A stretch of DNA of 64,000 nucleotides. Origin: Annulohypoxylon bovei var. microspora (taxonomy: Eukaryota; Ascomycota; Sordariomycetes; Xylariales; Hypoxylaceae). The position numbers and the translations under genes were made by a program. The DNA lies in assembly GCA_022836615.1 (NCBI GenBank), contig MU405254.1, forward strand, positions 124,001 through 188,000. The letters run 5' to 3'. Positions 12,108-23,773 of this stretch are shown here, one piece after another. Position 1 is the first letter of the stretch. Each line of letters starts with the position of its first letter. Below the pieces are notes generated by a model. It saw only the letters and a program-made list of their open reading frames with translations, had not been told where the DNA came from and made no database searches.

Positions 12108-14948
12108 ATTCGACAACCTGTGTGAATTTGCTCGCATATTATTGGTGAAGCTGCCTGCCACATTGCTCGCTTAGGTCGATGGAGCCTAGGAGGATGCTTC
12201 AGCCGCTTCGGCGAGACGAGGCGAAAGGAGATACCGCGGGCTTTTTCAGAGCAAGTCGCCACAGATTTATTTTTCTCGACGGTCACGTTGCTGCAGGATT
12301 ATAATAGTCACGATGCCAAGGCCATTTTCCTGGCACGATAATCCTGAAATAGGGACTTACGGCTGACAGGTAGGGGGGACACTAGCTCTACCGACGCGTA
12401 CATAGTATAGAAAGCTCTGTAGCATCAGCCAAGGCGGATCATGCGGAACTAATAACTGTTTCCGAATCCTTGGAAAATGCCAACGTCTGAAGCGAATAGA
12501 CTATCCGCGTGGGTGCAGTAGCTTGCGTCGGATCTTCAGCATGAATATAATACCAAATTTGATACCGAGAACGCTCTAATGAAAGCAACCTACGCGTGAC
12601 AAGATCTTATCATTCCTCTAGCGAAAATGGTGAACAGGAACCAGCATTTAGACTAGGCAAGTCAAGTATGTTTAATCGTTGAAATTCTCATCACCAGTTC
12701 GGGGCTCTAGCAAAGTAGACCTGTAGTTGACCTTTACGAAGACATGCCAACTAACCTCTCGTCAAAACCCAGAGGTCAGGTTCAACGAACGTCGGCTAAG
12801 CGTCTATTCGGGATTGGTCGAAATGACTCGGCTAGCTTGAAAGAACATTTCAATACCAATACTGAAATCCGCCGCCTACCTGCCGAAGAAGGAATTAGGT
12901 CAATCAGGTTATTGATGTTTGTACGGGCAAACATGAAAACTCGGAACATTCGAGGCTCAGGAGCGTGGTCTAACACTCGAATCTGATTGGCCGAGCAGTA
13001 AATAGGCACTAGACTCACGAAACAGTTTTCATTACTGATTTTCTGAGGAGCGATGCTATTTTAGCTAACGGCTACTTATACGATCCACCTGCGGTTTGGA
13101 GCAAACTCGGCCAAACCCGGTCGTCTGCCCATTTGCGGATTCTGGTCTGATGCGAATTGAGAATATGTGAATGATATTTTTACGTATATATTTCAAGTAG
13201 GGGCCAAGTTTAAAATCAGACTATACGGCCAAGAGTTTCGTCGCATGGGTTTCCGGAAGGGCGTGACTTGTTGGTATCCGTGGACGATGGATCTATTGGA
13301 TGTCGAATCCGAGGCGGCAATGGAAATAAGCTTATTTACTATTATCCTGACAAGAGGAGGAACGATTAGAGAATAAGCATTTCTTATCGTATCTGCCGCC
13401 TTGTCGTCGAGTTTTAGGCTCTTGGTGAAGTCATATTTAGACTTATAGATCTTGGCGATATTGAGGTTGTTAGATTCGTCTCTGTACAAACGCTAGAAAG
13501 TCAAACCGTCCAGCCCATCTTTCACGCAGGGCCATGTGTGTAACCCCACATTAACAAGGGTTAGCAAGGGTGTTAGCTTCCAGTATGAAAACGCTTGGGG
13601 ATCCTTGCTCGATCCCCCCTGCTGTAACCCCACTGATTTACGAATTGCGGCGCTGTTTAGGTCGCTCTTCCTCCCGAGCGAATCAGAAGCTGAGAGCCGC
13701 AACATGTGCTCTGAACTACAACTCTAATTCGTCTTCAATAACCTTCAACTTCTTTTCCAGGTTTTCACATAGCCACTAATTTGTCGAAAAATACCATCAG
13801 CTACCTTCCCCGAACCCGCAACATCTGAATAATTTCGTCAGCCTAGCCTCGTCCCGCCCATCAACTAGTGAGAAATTAGCGACATCGTCGGCTTCCGTTC
13901 CCCTTCGATTTAGCTTCTATGCATTCTTGGTCTCAGTGCTCAAGCGACTCGTATTTTGGGTCTTAGATGGAGCGTGCCTTTGAAATTGTAGGCACGTAAC
14001 CATCTATATCCCATCTCGATCTAGAAGTACCTATTTTCACTGGAGCCAACCTTACTAGGTGCTCCGTAGCTGACGATAGTCTATGCAAAATCTCGCCAGT
14101 CTCGTCTGATATCTCGAGACACGCGCACGCATAGCATCGCCGTGGTACAGTATCATGGAATGAAGAGCGGGACGTTCGTGGGCTTAATGTGTCTTTCTGT
14201 GGCGTCTCAAGCTGAAAAAGAAAAAGGTGTACTGAAGAGGTCTTTCACAGGCTCATCCGAGTCTGCCATTCCATTAACGTTGCATGAAAATGTCACGAAA
14301 ACCAGTTACTCGGTGGTCTTGTTAGGCTCTCCTGTGCCCTGCTCGCATATTAGCATGCGTGATGCGTGGTAGCTGAATCTGGTTGTGGACACCGATGTGA
14401 TAGATTAATGTAGTTTTGTCGAGTCTATGCGTCCGGCCGACTGGTTAGACACTGATCCATGCAGGCCGCGTTTATCTCACGTTCAACAGAGTACCAATAA
14501 GCGTGCCAACCCGGAAGTACCGCCCAGAGTGGTGGGATCGCAATGCCTGGGTCCCGTCCTAGGCTTTGCGATCCACATCTTTTTGCCCTCTCGCGTCTAG
14601 ATGCTGTTGGTTGGGGTGGCTCGGGATCCCCTGCGACAAAGAACCTCCCTTAATCGTAGCCCGCCTATATACCACATGGTTAGGACTAGCTGGAGATCGG
14701 TAAGGGACCTACATAAGGATCGCACGTCCCATCAGCTTCAATTCTTTCCCCCTCTGGCTTTTATTGACATCGAGTCTATCCAAGGGTGACAGGCCTCCCT
14801 TGCTTCAATCTATTGCTTGCTGCTTTCCTCGCGCATAGATAGCGGATTGCCAACACGTTCCCTTCCGACCTTCGCTTTACCTACTTAGGTACTGCTCCAA
14901 ATCGATCATTAAAGGGCACAGACAACAATCCACTCTCATTCTTCACCC
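12108..14948. other. 2.8 kb intergenic region upstream of the phosphate transporter
   Basis: Several frames of 60-150 codons occur on both strands, but none has family signals, splice logic or convincing codon use. At about 13548-13580 a few TTAG/GGGTTAG-like words occur, too few and irregular to call telomeric. A CACGTT word lies near 14475. It resembles the weaker half of a Pho4/NUC-1 E-box, but one six-mer in this length is expected by chance. The region upstream of 14949 must hold the transporter promoter. Confidence 0.5.
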
Positions 14949-16840
14949 ATGGCCGACGACGCCGCCGCAGCGCCCGTTTCGGCGTCTGCTCAACCGTTCG
15001 CCCAGAAGACTGCGGGCGGTAACAACGCATACCACAACTTCCACAATGACTTCGTGCACATCCAAGATCCCAATGAGCGCCGTCGCCTTGCGCTCGCCGA
15101 GATCGACAAGGCTCCCTTCGGATGGTACCACGTCAGGTAAGACCCTTCCCCGCGACGTCGCGACATTACTGCAGGAAACTGACTCGCGGAACGTAGAGCT
15201 TGTATCGTTGCCGGTATTGGTTTCTTCACGGATTCGTACGATATCTTCGCCGTCAGCTTGTTGAACATCATGTTGGGAATTGTCTACTACCCGGGCAAGG
15301 GTACGCTGCCCACCAGTTCCGACAACGCCATTAAGCTGTCGACTTCCGCCGGTACCGTTATTGGACAGTTGGCTTTCGGTTACCTTGCGGATCACGTCGG
15401 ACGAAAGCGCATGTACGGTCTAGAGTTGATTATCATCATCTTCGCAACCCTCGGTCAAGCCCTCAGCTCCGGTTCCCCCTCCGTCAACATCATCGGCCTC
15501 ATCATATTTTGGCGTGTCCTTCTCGGAGTCGGTATTGGTGGAGACTATCCGCTTTCCAGCATCATCACTTCCGAGTTCGCGACTACCAAGTGGAGAGGAG
15601 CCATGATGGGCGCTGTCTTTGCCATGCAGGGCATTGGTCAGTTGGTTTGTGCGTTCGTTATGCTGTTCGTCACTCTTGGCTTTAAGGAGGCTCTTGAGGC
15701 CTCGCCCAAGGTTTCTGACTGCACGGGCTACTGCACAGTTGCGGTCGACAAGATGTGGAGGACTCTTATTGGTTTCGGCGCTGTTCCGGCCTGCATAGCC
15801 CTCTACTACCGATTGACGATTCCCGAGACTCCCGTAAGTCACATGTTTCCTACTCGCATAGGGAAGAGCACCAGCTAACACCAGCCTTAGCGCTACACTT
15901 TCGATATCGGCCGCGATGTCGAGAAGGCCGCCGACGATGTCAAAGCCTACATGTCTGGCAAGGCTGAGGGCCAGCCTGACGATATTGCCCGCATCCAGGC
16001 TCGTGAGGCTGCCCAAACTCAGATGACCATTCCCAAAGCTAGCTGGAGCGACTTCTGCCGCCATTACTCCATCCCTAAGAACGGTCTGCTTCTATTCGGC
16101 ACAGCTGGCTCGTGGTTTTGTCTTGATGTCGCCTGTAAGTTATGTCCAGATCCCGCCAATTTCAAAGCTAATATTGGATCCTAGTCTACGGTTTATCTCT
16201 GAACAACGCTACAATCCTAGGTGTCATTGGCTACTCTACCTCCAACGCTACGAGCACCTACGAAGTTTTGTATAATACGGCCATTGGTAACCTTATCATC
16301 GTCCTGGCTGGTGCCGTGCCCGGATATTGGGTATCGGTCGCTACGCTGGACACCCTAGGCCGCAAGACCATCCAGATGGGTGGCTTTATAATCCTGACCA
16401 TTCTTTTCATCGTCATGGGCTTCGCGTACAACCATATCCCCAGCAACGGATTATTGGCCATCTACGTGCTCGCCCAGTTCTTCTTTAACTTCGGTCCTAA
16501 CATGACCACTTTCATCGTTCCCGGCGAGGTATTCCCGACCCGTTACCGATCGACCTCGCACGGTATCTCGGCCGCCTCCGGCAAGATCGGCTCCATCATC
16601 GGCCAGGGCGCCATCTCCACCCTGCGAACGCGGGGCGCCACCAAGTCGAACCCCAACCCCTGGATGGACCACGTGCTCGAGATCTACGCCCTGTTCATGC
16701 TTCTCGGCTGCTTCACCACGCTCTGCATCCCGGAGACCAAGCGCAAGACCCTCGAAGAGCTCTCGGGCGAGGACCAGCCCGCCCCTCTCCCGGCGCCGTC
16801 CGGCAGCAGCAACGGCAAGAACACCGCCGAGTCTCTATGA
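14949..16840 (+). CDS. High-affinity phosphate:H+ symporter (PHO84 type)
   Basis: This is a major facilitator of the plasma membrane that imports inorganic phosphate with protons. The model is join(14949..15136,15197..15833,15891..16134,16185..16840), giving 574 residues (yeast Pho84 587). Spliced signatures are ACIVAGIGFFTDSYDIF in helix 1, GYLADHVGRKRMYG (MFS loop 2-3 motif), GVGIGGDYPLSSIITSEF (phosphate porter signature), RYTFDIGRDV in the central loop, LDTLGRKTIQMGG in the second half, and FNFGPNMTTFIVPGEVFPTRYRSTSHGISAASGKIG. Twelve membrane segments fit the hydrophobicity. The cytoplasmic tail is Ser/Pro-rich. The start sits in a good context (cacccATGGCC). Phosphate-starvation control is likely by family but not proven here. 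Confidence 0.95.
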
Positions 16841-17541
16841 TTTTGCGCCTTGCCCCCCTTCTTCTTGGATAATAATTTTGCCCCTGTTTTATGTATGCGA
16901 AGAACGTGTAACGAAAGTCGAGGACATGTTCGGTGGTTGCTAGAGTTATGAGATACCTAGCGCGGCGGCCTAGTTCGGGATACGACCTCCACTGATACGA
17001 ACATCCGGTTCTTATGTTTTTGTATCATATAGAGATAATATATATACCCTGTTCAATCGTTGGATTTATTACTTTCGAATCATTCTCTCATAAATATCTC
17101 GGCTGGCCGCATGTTTTGAAGTATTTTTTATTAAATAAAACTGCTTACCAGGGTGTCTTCGTGTTTTTCGATGTTCACCTACCTAAATGCTTTTATCTCC
17201 AATGGGACTAAAGCGCTCGTCAGTGGCGTAATGAGGCGGGGAATAAGTTAGTATCCTCTTTGAAGTTGTCAACTCATTAGTCGAATGCTTAACCAATCGA
17301 TTTTTTATATACTAACCTAACAATGGTTAACTAGGTATAATATGTGATACAAGCAGAATGAAAATTTCTCTTGTCATAACAGGCTTTATTTGAGCGCCCG
17401 GCATGATACTCCCATCTACATCATTAAATTCTAGATTGTATCACAACTATAGCTAGACTTATGTGGATGTCACGTCCACTTTGGTTTTATCTGACATCGA
17501 GTTAGAAATGTGGCAAGTCAAATACCTCGACGAGGTATCCA
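16841..17541. other. Convergent intergenic spacer
   Basis: About 700 AT-leaning bases between the converging transporter and DUF427 genes. A 65-codon frame at 17014-17211 has no support. No other element is seen. Confidence 0.5.
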
Positions 17542-17944
17542 TCAATTGGCGAAAGGGGGATTCTTACAGAATGCAACATAGTCCTTGATATGCTTCGCCT
17601 TGTCGAAGGGTTCGGGATAATACCACGCAGCATTTGTCAGCTCCTTGTCTAAACAGCATCCTGTTAGCTTCCACTGACTCTAATTAGGGCCCAACTTCAT
17701 ATTTCGTTTATTGCCTACTATCATCGGGTACACTACCTATCGAAGACTACATACCTCCGACTTTGACTGTATAGTAACTGGCGTCGCCCTTCCATCCGCA
17801 GTGCGTGTGCAGGTCCGTCTTGCTCAGATATTCGGACTTGACGGACGACGGCGGGAAGTACACGTTACCCTCGACCACCTCGTAGGTGTCGGATTCGGCC
17901 ACCACGGTGCCGTCTATGATTGCCTCGGCGTGACCAGATGGCAT
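17542..17944 (-). CDS. DUF427 domain protein
   Basis: This is a small protein of the DUF427 family, whose biochemical role is not established. The model on the minus strand is exon 1 17944..17755 and exon 2 17648..17542, 98 residues. The intron has a GTATGT donor, a GCTAAC branch site and a TTTAG acceptor. The spliced protein shows the whole family pattern: GHAEAIIDGTVVAESDTYEVVEGNVYFPPSS, then TDLHTHCGWKGDASYYTV, then NAAWYYPEPFDKAKHIKDYVAF. I chose the ATG at 17944, giving MPSGHAEAI, because the family starts there. An upstream in-frame extension to about 18067 is basic and unlike the family. The second exon is short and easily missed. The length matches stand-alone DUF427 proteins of bacteria and fungi. 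Confidence 0.88.
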
Positions 17945-18528
17945 TGTTGCTTTCTTTTTATAATTATTTTTGGTGCTAGAAAATCCAATCGAGTAGGATT
18001 TGATTCTTCTATTGAAAGCGCGTAGCTTCTTACCTAGGTTGAAATTATGCGGGGTTCTAGCATACATAGAAGGTGAGATCCTGACTAATCATTGGAGAGA
18101 GGAGGGGGATAGGGGTGCATATGACGACCGGAAGTTGCACGCGGAGCCGGTGCCCGTTACATGTGCATTATTCAGCAGTGTCAATGGCCCTAAGCTTAGG
18201 TTAGATCCTTCCAATTGATCAAATCTCCAAGGTTGAGATGTATTAAGCTTAAATTCTTTAGCTTCAAAGTTTACAGTGTGTTTATCTACGTTTAGCTATG
18301 GCTGAACCTAACGTATTACAGCCCTTTCTCCTTAAGCCACTACGTAGCTTTGATATGATGTCCTCAATGCTAGCACCTCGTTTCCATACGTTCATCTCAC
18401 AAAACATTTCTACTAATTCACTGCTACCTCTTAATCACCTACCTACCTAGCTACCTGTATAGGGGTAACAATAGGTTCACAATAGACCGCCATTGCAGCA
18501 ACACTCGACCTCTTTTTTCATCAACAAC
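17945..18528. other. Intergenic spacer with CCTA repeats
   Basis: Divergent spacer between the DUF427 gene and the uncertain ORF at 18529. It contains a run of CTACCTACCTAGCTACC-like repeats at about 18436-18457, part of a motif found between genes across the window. Confidence 0.5.
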
Positions 18529-19080
18529 ATGAATATGTTCGTGGTACGCCATCTCGCATGCCTTTTGGGATGTCTTCCCATCGCTTTCCTAGACAGGTCG
18601 TCAGATTTCAAAGCGATAGCCGTCTCATGCGTAATAGTAGTTTTACGCACCTTCCCCATAACTCCGACAAGGGCCGTCTTCATTTGCACTCTCAGCTATG
18701 TGCTATGTGCTGTACTTTATCATCTCCAAGGTGGACTTCCCCAAAGTACAGGGGCCAACGACATATACTATGTCCTCATGACACTCTGGCTCGGCAATTT
18801 GGAAGAGCCTTCCGAAGAGTACGCGCAGACGGAAGCACCAAACAGCAGCATCACGGAGTTCTTGCTGCAGAAAAGAAGCCTAGAGAAGACTATGCTTGCC
18901 CTGCTGGATTACTTTTGCGCATTATTTATCACTGGGAACTCTCTTGTGGCTGGACGAAATCTAGGAGTATGCTGTTTCATATTTCTATGGTATTGGATAC
19001 TCGAGTCTTCCCTCATTCTTTACCGGCAGTGGTGGAGCGGGACATTTCATGGCAGAAGGATATCAGAGTATACACATTGA
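18529..19080 (+). CDS. Hypothetical membrane protein (uncertain)
   Basis: An open frame of 183 codons starts MNMFVVRHLACLLGC. It has about five hydrophobic stretches, roughly at residues 3-20, 28-44, 51-68, 125-145 and 150-170, separated by short polar loops with an Asn-Ser-Ser site. I recognise no family. It ends 40 bases before the stop of the convergent HET gene. A second open frame of similar length runs in another frame over the same DNA (18558-19103), so at least one of the two is a chance frame. It could be a lineage-specific membrane protein or non-coding. Confidence 0.35.
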   Translation: MNMFVVRHLACLLGCLPIAFLDRSSDFKAIAVSCVIVVLRTFPITPTRAVFICTLSYVLCAVLYHLQGGLPQSTGANDIYYVLMTLWLGNLEEPSEEYAQTEAPNSSITEFLLQKRSLEKTMLALLDYFCALFITGNSLVAGRNLGVCCFIFLWYWILESSLILYRQWWSGTFHGRRISEYTH

Positions 19081-19120
19081 GAGAAACGTACTTATTGTGG
19101 TAGTAGGTGTCGAGGCAAAA

Positions 19121-21459
19121 CTAGACGAGTGTTATTGTTACTTTATTCTCGTCCCTAATCGAGGATGCGTGTTCTGCTATTATAGATGGGGAGTCGTTGA
19201 AACAATTTCTAGACCACAAGGCAATGCGTCTATAGAACCCGGGTTTCTCCCGGCAGGGACTCACAACCAGGGCATGTAAATAATGTCCCGAGTAGGGAAC
19301 CATAACAGGCATAACACATGCTTGCTCCCAGAAATCGCGGCTTTTTATACTATCCATATCTATCCAATCCATCCGAAGTTTAATATCGGGACTTTCTAAT
19401 GCTGTAGAATCTGCATCGCTATGCTCATGGGTGTTTAGTAAAATATAGGGAGTTTCTCCTTTGGGGGCGTGAATCTTGTAAAGGGAACATCGTAGATTTA
19501 AGGGAGATTCCCTCATGCTAACGGCCATACCTTGCCCGGTAATTGTATGTCCATCATGAACGTCGACGACGTCTATCATGATGATATTCTTAGATTGCCA
19601 GCCGATGTCGAAACTCTCGAAACACACCTTAGTATTAAGGCAAGCCCAGCTCCAGGAAGGAGCAGTATCATATGAGGGAGCCATGCCATGAGATGAACTA
19701 TCTCTGTCAAAAACATCTCTCTTCCAAAGAAGCTGCCAGGGTAGCTGTGACCGCCACAGGCCTGCGACATAGCTGTCCATGTTTTTCAACCCATCCTGGA
19801 TTCGAGAAGAAATCCCAAAGATTGCCACCAGTTTGTCGGTTCTACGCGATAATGAGCATGTTGAGTACCAGGAGACGATTCTCGTCCAGTCTTGGTAAAT
19901 ACTATGTCTCATATGTGCGATCTTCTCTTCTGGAGTTACCCATTGGAGACGTGACAATACCTCGGTAACTTCCCCCCGTCGATTTATGTTGACAGACCGA
20001 ATACGACTGTTCGGGAACGTATCGTGTTTTGTTTTGGAAGATCTTGACCTGCTCATTTCCGACAGCGTAAGACTTATGTTTGTCAGATTCACAATTAGTG
20101 GTGTGGGGGCCCTGAGCTCCTTATGGAACTCAAGAATGAAAGGAAATGTTTCGCATGCTGTAGTCTGGTAGCATTCCCACAAAAGCTGCTCTCGACCGCA
20201 ATGGATTTGTCGTGGTGCTAATATACGCTCCTGCAAAACCCAGGACCGCCTGTTCAGCGGCCCATTCTCGACATTCCTATGCCATATTCTATCGTCGAAG
20301 AAAAGATACCTCTTTACGAATCGATTATCTTCTGCCTTTGTGGTGCGTAACAAAATTTCCAGGGGAGAAACCAGAGTAAGCTCCCGAGGGTAAAAGCAGC
20401 CATCGCTTGGCCCTTGGGATCCTGTCGCCGCGATATTACATTTCGAATGCAGATATACGTCGGCCATGGTCTTGCTCTCTTGTATCCAGTCGTCCAGGGA
20501 GTCTTGGATAATACACAACGAATCAATCCACACGTATTCGTTGTGAAGGAACCGAGATAGACGAATAAAGTCCTGAAATGTTTTGGGGAGCTCTGCGTAT
20601 GAAAAACCGTCCTTCATTCGATGCTTATAAGTATCACTCGTAAGTTTCAGCATTCCCTTAGAATCTCCCCAACAGTGACTGAGAGTCATGTAAGACCCCC
20701 TCGGTTGTCTGTCTGGCGTCAAATGAAGTTGTATATTTGAACAACTGGGATCCCCATCTCTAAAGTTACCAATGTACAGGAGCCTCGTCGGCCACCACGT
20801 GCTGGCGCGGAGGCTTTTACATCTGTCATGATTATTAATGCAATTGTCAATCCATGAACGACATAGTTCCCATGCTTGCAGACTATCCGTCGAGCTAGGA
20901 GGTGTATAATTAAGGTCGCGATACCCTTTCATAGAAGCTAATTCCTCAAGCACACTATCTCGACCTATCGAAATAATATGACAAGTAGTAGGTTAGTAAT
21001 GCTGTTCACTATGTATAAGTCAATCCGTGGTGGCTCACGTGAAGTGCCTGGATAGGCCAAGTATTCAGCGGGAGCACCCATGATGTACAACACCGTTTTC
21101 CTAGTAGCTGGGGGGCATGTTTCAAGAATGATGGAAATTTGGTCGTGAGTATTTAAGGTGTCCATTGTCCTAAGTCTTAGCATATCCCGAGAAGCCAGCT
21201 CGAAATCTTTGTCCCGGATTTTCTTTTTAAGCAGAATGCAAAGCTGACAACCGGAACGGACAGCATTGTGCAAACTGTCTAGTGTGGCGTGGAAAGGGAC
21301 CCCAAATTCGTCGTGTTCAGACTGGTCGGCTTTAAGCTTACTTGTAGGCTTAAGCTGTGTTTCTAAAACAGAAAAGAACTGATTGCAGTAGTGGCAGAGT
21401 CTCGGTCCAAACCTTCTTGTACAGACATTTTCTTGATACTCTAGGAATGACTGAGACAT
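19121..21459 (-). CDS. HET-domain protein (heterokaryon incompatibility family)
   Basis: HET domains act in fungal non-self recognition and in cell death triggered by fusion of unlike strains; the partner of this one is unknown. The model on the minus strand is exon 1 21459..21039 and exon 2 20964..19121, 754 residues, across a 74-nt intron with GTGAGC donor and a TTACTAAC branch site. The N-terminus has CHYCNQFF and SGCQLCILL cysteine pairs, usual in this family. The HET domain begins near residue 232 with YMTLSHCWG and continues through LPKTFQDFIRLSRFL, EYVWIDSLCIIQDS and DWIQESKTMADVY to about residue 395. The remainder has family features such as NRRSWVLQERILAPRQIHCGREQLLWEC and PSWSWACL. 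I chose ATG 21459 because the frame upstream has only a non-ATG start. Confidence 0.92.
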
Positions 21460-21901
21460 CACGCCGATCAAAGTCTCAAAATACGAGAATAGTAGTCGCT
21501 AAAGAAGAGAACACAGATCCGAGGACATCTATGTTAATTTATTGTTTAGTGCATCTGGTAAGAGAGTACAGGCGGGCTATAAGCTGATTGGTGAGTCTTC
21601 GCATGCGCCCCCCTAAAATGCGCCCCCTAAAATGCGCCCTGCTTACATTTTTCATGCATCATAAGGTTGAGAAAACTCGCCAGGGGTTTTTACATCCAAT
21701 TCCATTCCATTCCATAGCCCCATGAGAGTTAATGATTCAATCTGAAGAGAAATGGTGACAATATTTCTTGGATCAAAACAGCTTTGCCTGGTAGTCCTAA
21801 CCATATACATACCCCTATTTTGATATGCATTTTTTAGAATCGAATGTAGAACTAGTGCCGAGTTGGGGAAGTGGGCCATGTATCGCGAATAGGACTACCT
21901 A
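21460..21901. other. Intergenic with short GC-rich tandem repeat
   Basis: The spacer between the HET gene and the next minus-strand gene includes three tandem copies of a unit of about 14 bases, AAAATGCGCCCCCT, at about 21603-21642. I see no gene. Confidence 0.5.
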
Positions 21902-23773
21902 TCAATCTTCAATTTCGTCGGTCCCTAGTAGAGATGCCTCCTCAGGCCTGGAAGCACGATGCGTACGATCCACATTCAAGCTACTAATGGTGCTTCCGCG
22001 TCTTCCACGACGTTCCTCGTGAGTGGAACCCCGTCGCTTTAGGCGAACCCTTTCTATTTCCCTCGCAGTGGCATCCTCTTCGGCTATTTCTTGTTCGATA
22101 CGCTTCCTTGCGGCTCGTGATTTCTTGATCCCCCTGATGCTGAAGAAGAGCAAGGCACTGGCGAAGACTGTTGCAGTGATAGGAACACCCACTTTGATCC
22201 CCAGTTCCTTGGCCCGGTCTTCCCCCTCCGGTACAGCATCCTGTTGGTTTAAGGTTGTTACTCCGTCAGAGTCGACTGTCCAGATCGGAAGCACGCTACT
22301 CCAACTATTTGTCCACGCATTTGCATCGAGACTCACGTTCTCCCTGTTGAGGATATCTCCAGATTCTGTTTCGATAAGATCCTCAGCATATTTCTCAATG
22401 GCTGCTGGTCCGGGCGCTTGCGCGATCCAGTATTTCGTATAGACATTGCCCTGGTACTGGGGACTAGAAGCGACGAATGCGGCCTGAAGAAAGGCTCGTC
22501 CTAATTGTGACGGGAATATATACTGATTCCGATTGTCGAAGAGCAAGTCCGAGCGTGCACACGGGAAATAACGTGCCGGCGGGAGAAGGGTCCCATTCAT
22601 TGCACGCGTAGTGGCGTGAAAGGTGTGCTGCAAAAGGGCCATAGGGATCTTTACAGATACGTTTGGAGAGAAATCGTTTGCCCCCATATCTGTGCTTACT
22701 ACTAACTCAAGATAAACGGGAGACCGGAATATCAGATGATCTGAAGGGTGGGACCAAAGGTAAAGATTGCGGGTTGTATCATATGTGAGATCAAGTATAT
22801 CAGCAAGGAAGTCGCAAATATAAGTACTCAGATGCAAATAAGGGCTTCCAGGCTCTACTGAAACTTCGTCCAAAAGTTCGTGTTTGGAGATGTTGTTACC
22901 TGTGAGGAAAGAAGTAGATTCCTGTTTGTAAGGGCCCCGGCGAAAGCTGCCGTTGACGAAACTGAGTTTTTCCAGAGGCAGAAACCCAGATTCAACGCCG
23001 ATATTGACATTAGTGAGATAGAGGGAGTTATCCGGACGTCCATTCCCATCATATGTAATGCTCCAGTTCATCAGGTTCCCCATAATCCTACTGTTGTCGT
23101 ATCCGCCTACTATAAAAGTACCATTGACGAGTGGATCCGTAGAGCCAATATGGAAACTAGAAAGGTTAGAGGCAGTCGCCCCAGACTCAAAGACTTTAGC
23201 AGAGTAGTTGGGTATTGATAGCATCGAATTTAGTAGCGGTATGGGTCGCGAATAGTTTGACAGAACCGTTGTCAGATTATCGGCTACTATTGCTTGCGTC
23301 TCAACAGTCACACCTCCAATATCCGATTTCAATATTTTCCCAGTAGCGTTCCCTGAGAGAGCTGCGAAGACTGAAAAGTCCGGGCCAGTGTGATTTGTTG
23401 GGACAATGCTATTCCAGGGCACGAAGGTCGTATAGTTGGGATCAAAATTGATCACAACCGGGCTATCTGTCTGGCTTCCATGATAAAATTCTGGATATAC
23501 GAATTCACCACAAAGAAATGTGCCGTTCGTTATGTTTTCTGTGCAAGTTTGCGGGCTTATGAGAAGTGAGGTATCTGAGAACGTGATGTAGACGTTGAGA
23601 GTCCCATTGTTGGAATCAGTATCAAAATAATTCAGCGGAATAGTAGGCCATGGGCCGTCAACATCTGGGGACAGATGGGTATCTCTTCCGTTGGTAAAGG
23701 CAATCTTGACAAGTTTCGCTTCAGCGGCGGTGGCGACCGCCAAAAGGGAAAAATGCCTGGATTGAGGAAGCAT
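21902..23773 (-). CDS. Membrane-anchored pepsin-like protein lacking catalytic aspartates
   Basis: The single exon encodes 623 residues. An N-terminal signal peptide (MLPQSRHFSLLAVATAAEA) precedes a large lumenal or extracellular part with many N-glycosylation sites, one membrane segment at about 525-548 (GVPITATVFASALLFFSI) and a basic cytosolic tail of about 70 residues with RRGST repeated twice. The middle recalls the pepsin (A1) fold: FIVGGYDNSRIMG fits the usual GGYD motif, and the stretches around FSDTSLLISPQTC and EPGSPYLHLSTYIC lie where the two D-T/S-G active sites belong. Neither site is intact, so I infer a non-peptidase receptor- or sensor-like protein. The fold call is inference. 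It is divergent from the DUF6536 gene, with which it shares a 450-base promoter region. Confidence 0.8.
   Translation of the reverse strand: MLPQSRHFSLLAVATAAEAKLVKIAFTNGRDTHLSPDVDGPWPTIPLNYFDTDSNNGTLNVYITFSDTSLLISPQTCTENITNGTFLCGEFVYPEFYHGSQTDSPVVINFDPNYTTFVPWNSIVPTNHTGPDFSVFAALSGNATGKILKSDIGGVTVETQAIVADNLTTVLSNYSRPIPLLNSMLSIPNYSAKVFESGATASNLSSFHIGSTDPLVNGTFIVGGYDNSRIMGNLMNWSITYDGNGRPDNSLYLTNVNIGVESGFLPLEKLSFVNGSFRRGPYKQESTSFLTGNNISKHELLDEVSVEPGSPYLHLSTYICDFLADILDLTYDTTRNLYLWSHPSDHLIFRSPVYLELVVSTDMGANDFSPNVSVKIPMALLQHTFHATTRAMNGTLLPPARYFPCARSDLLFDNRNQYIFPSQLGRAFLQAAFVASSPQYQGNVYTKYWIAQAPGPAAIEKYAEDLIETESGDILNRENVSLDANAWTNSWSSVLPIWTVDSDGVTTLNQQDAVPEGEDRAKELGIKVGVPITATVFASALLFFSIRGIKKSRAARKRIEQEIAEEDATAREIERVRLKRRGSTHEERRGRRGSTISSLNVDRTHRASRPEEASLLGTDEIED

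Noticed and set aside
13548..13580. TTAG/GGGTTAG words resembling telomeric repeats
   Set aside because: Only two or three irregular copies; not a TTAGGG array.
12744..14789. Several 60-100 codon frames between HGH1 and the phosphate transporter
   Set aside because: No family motifs, no consistent strand, no splice logic; frames of this size are expected by chance.
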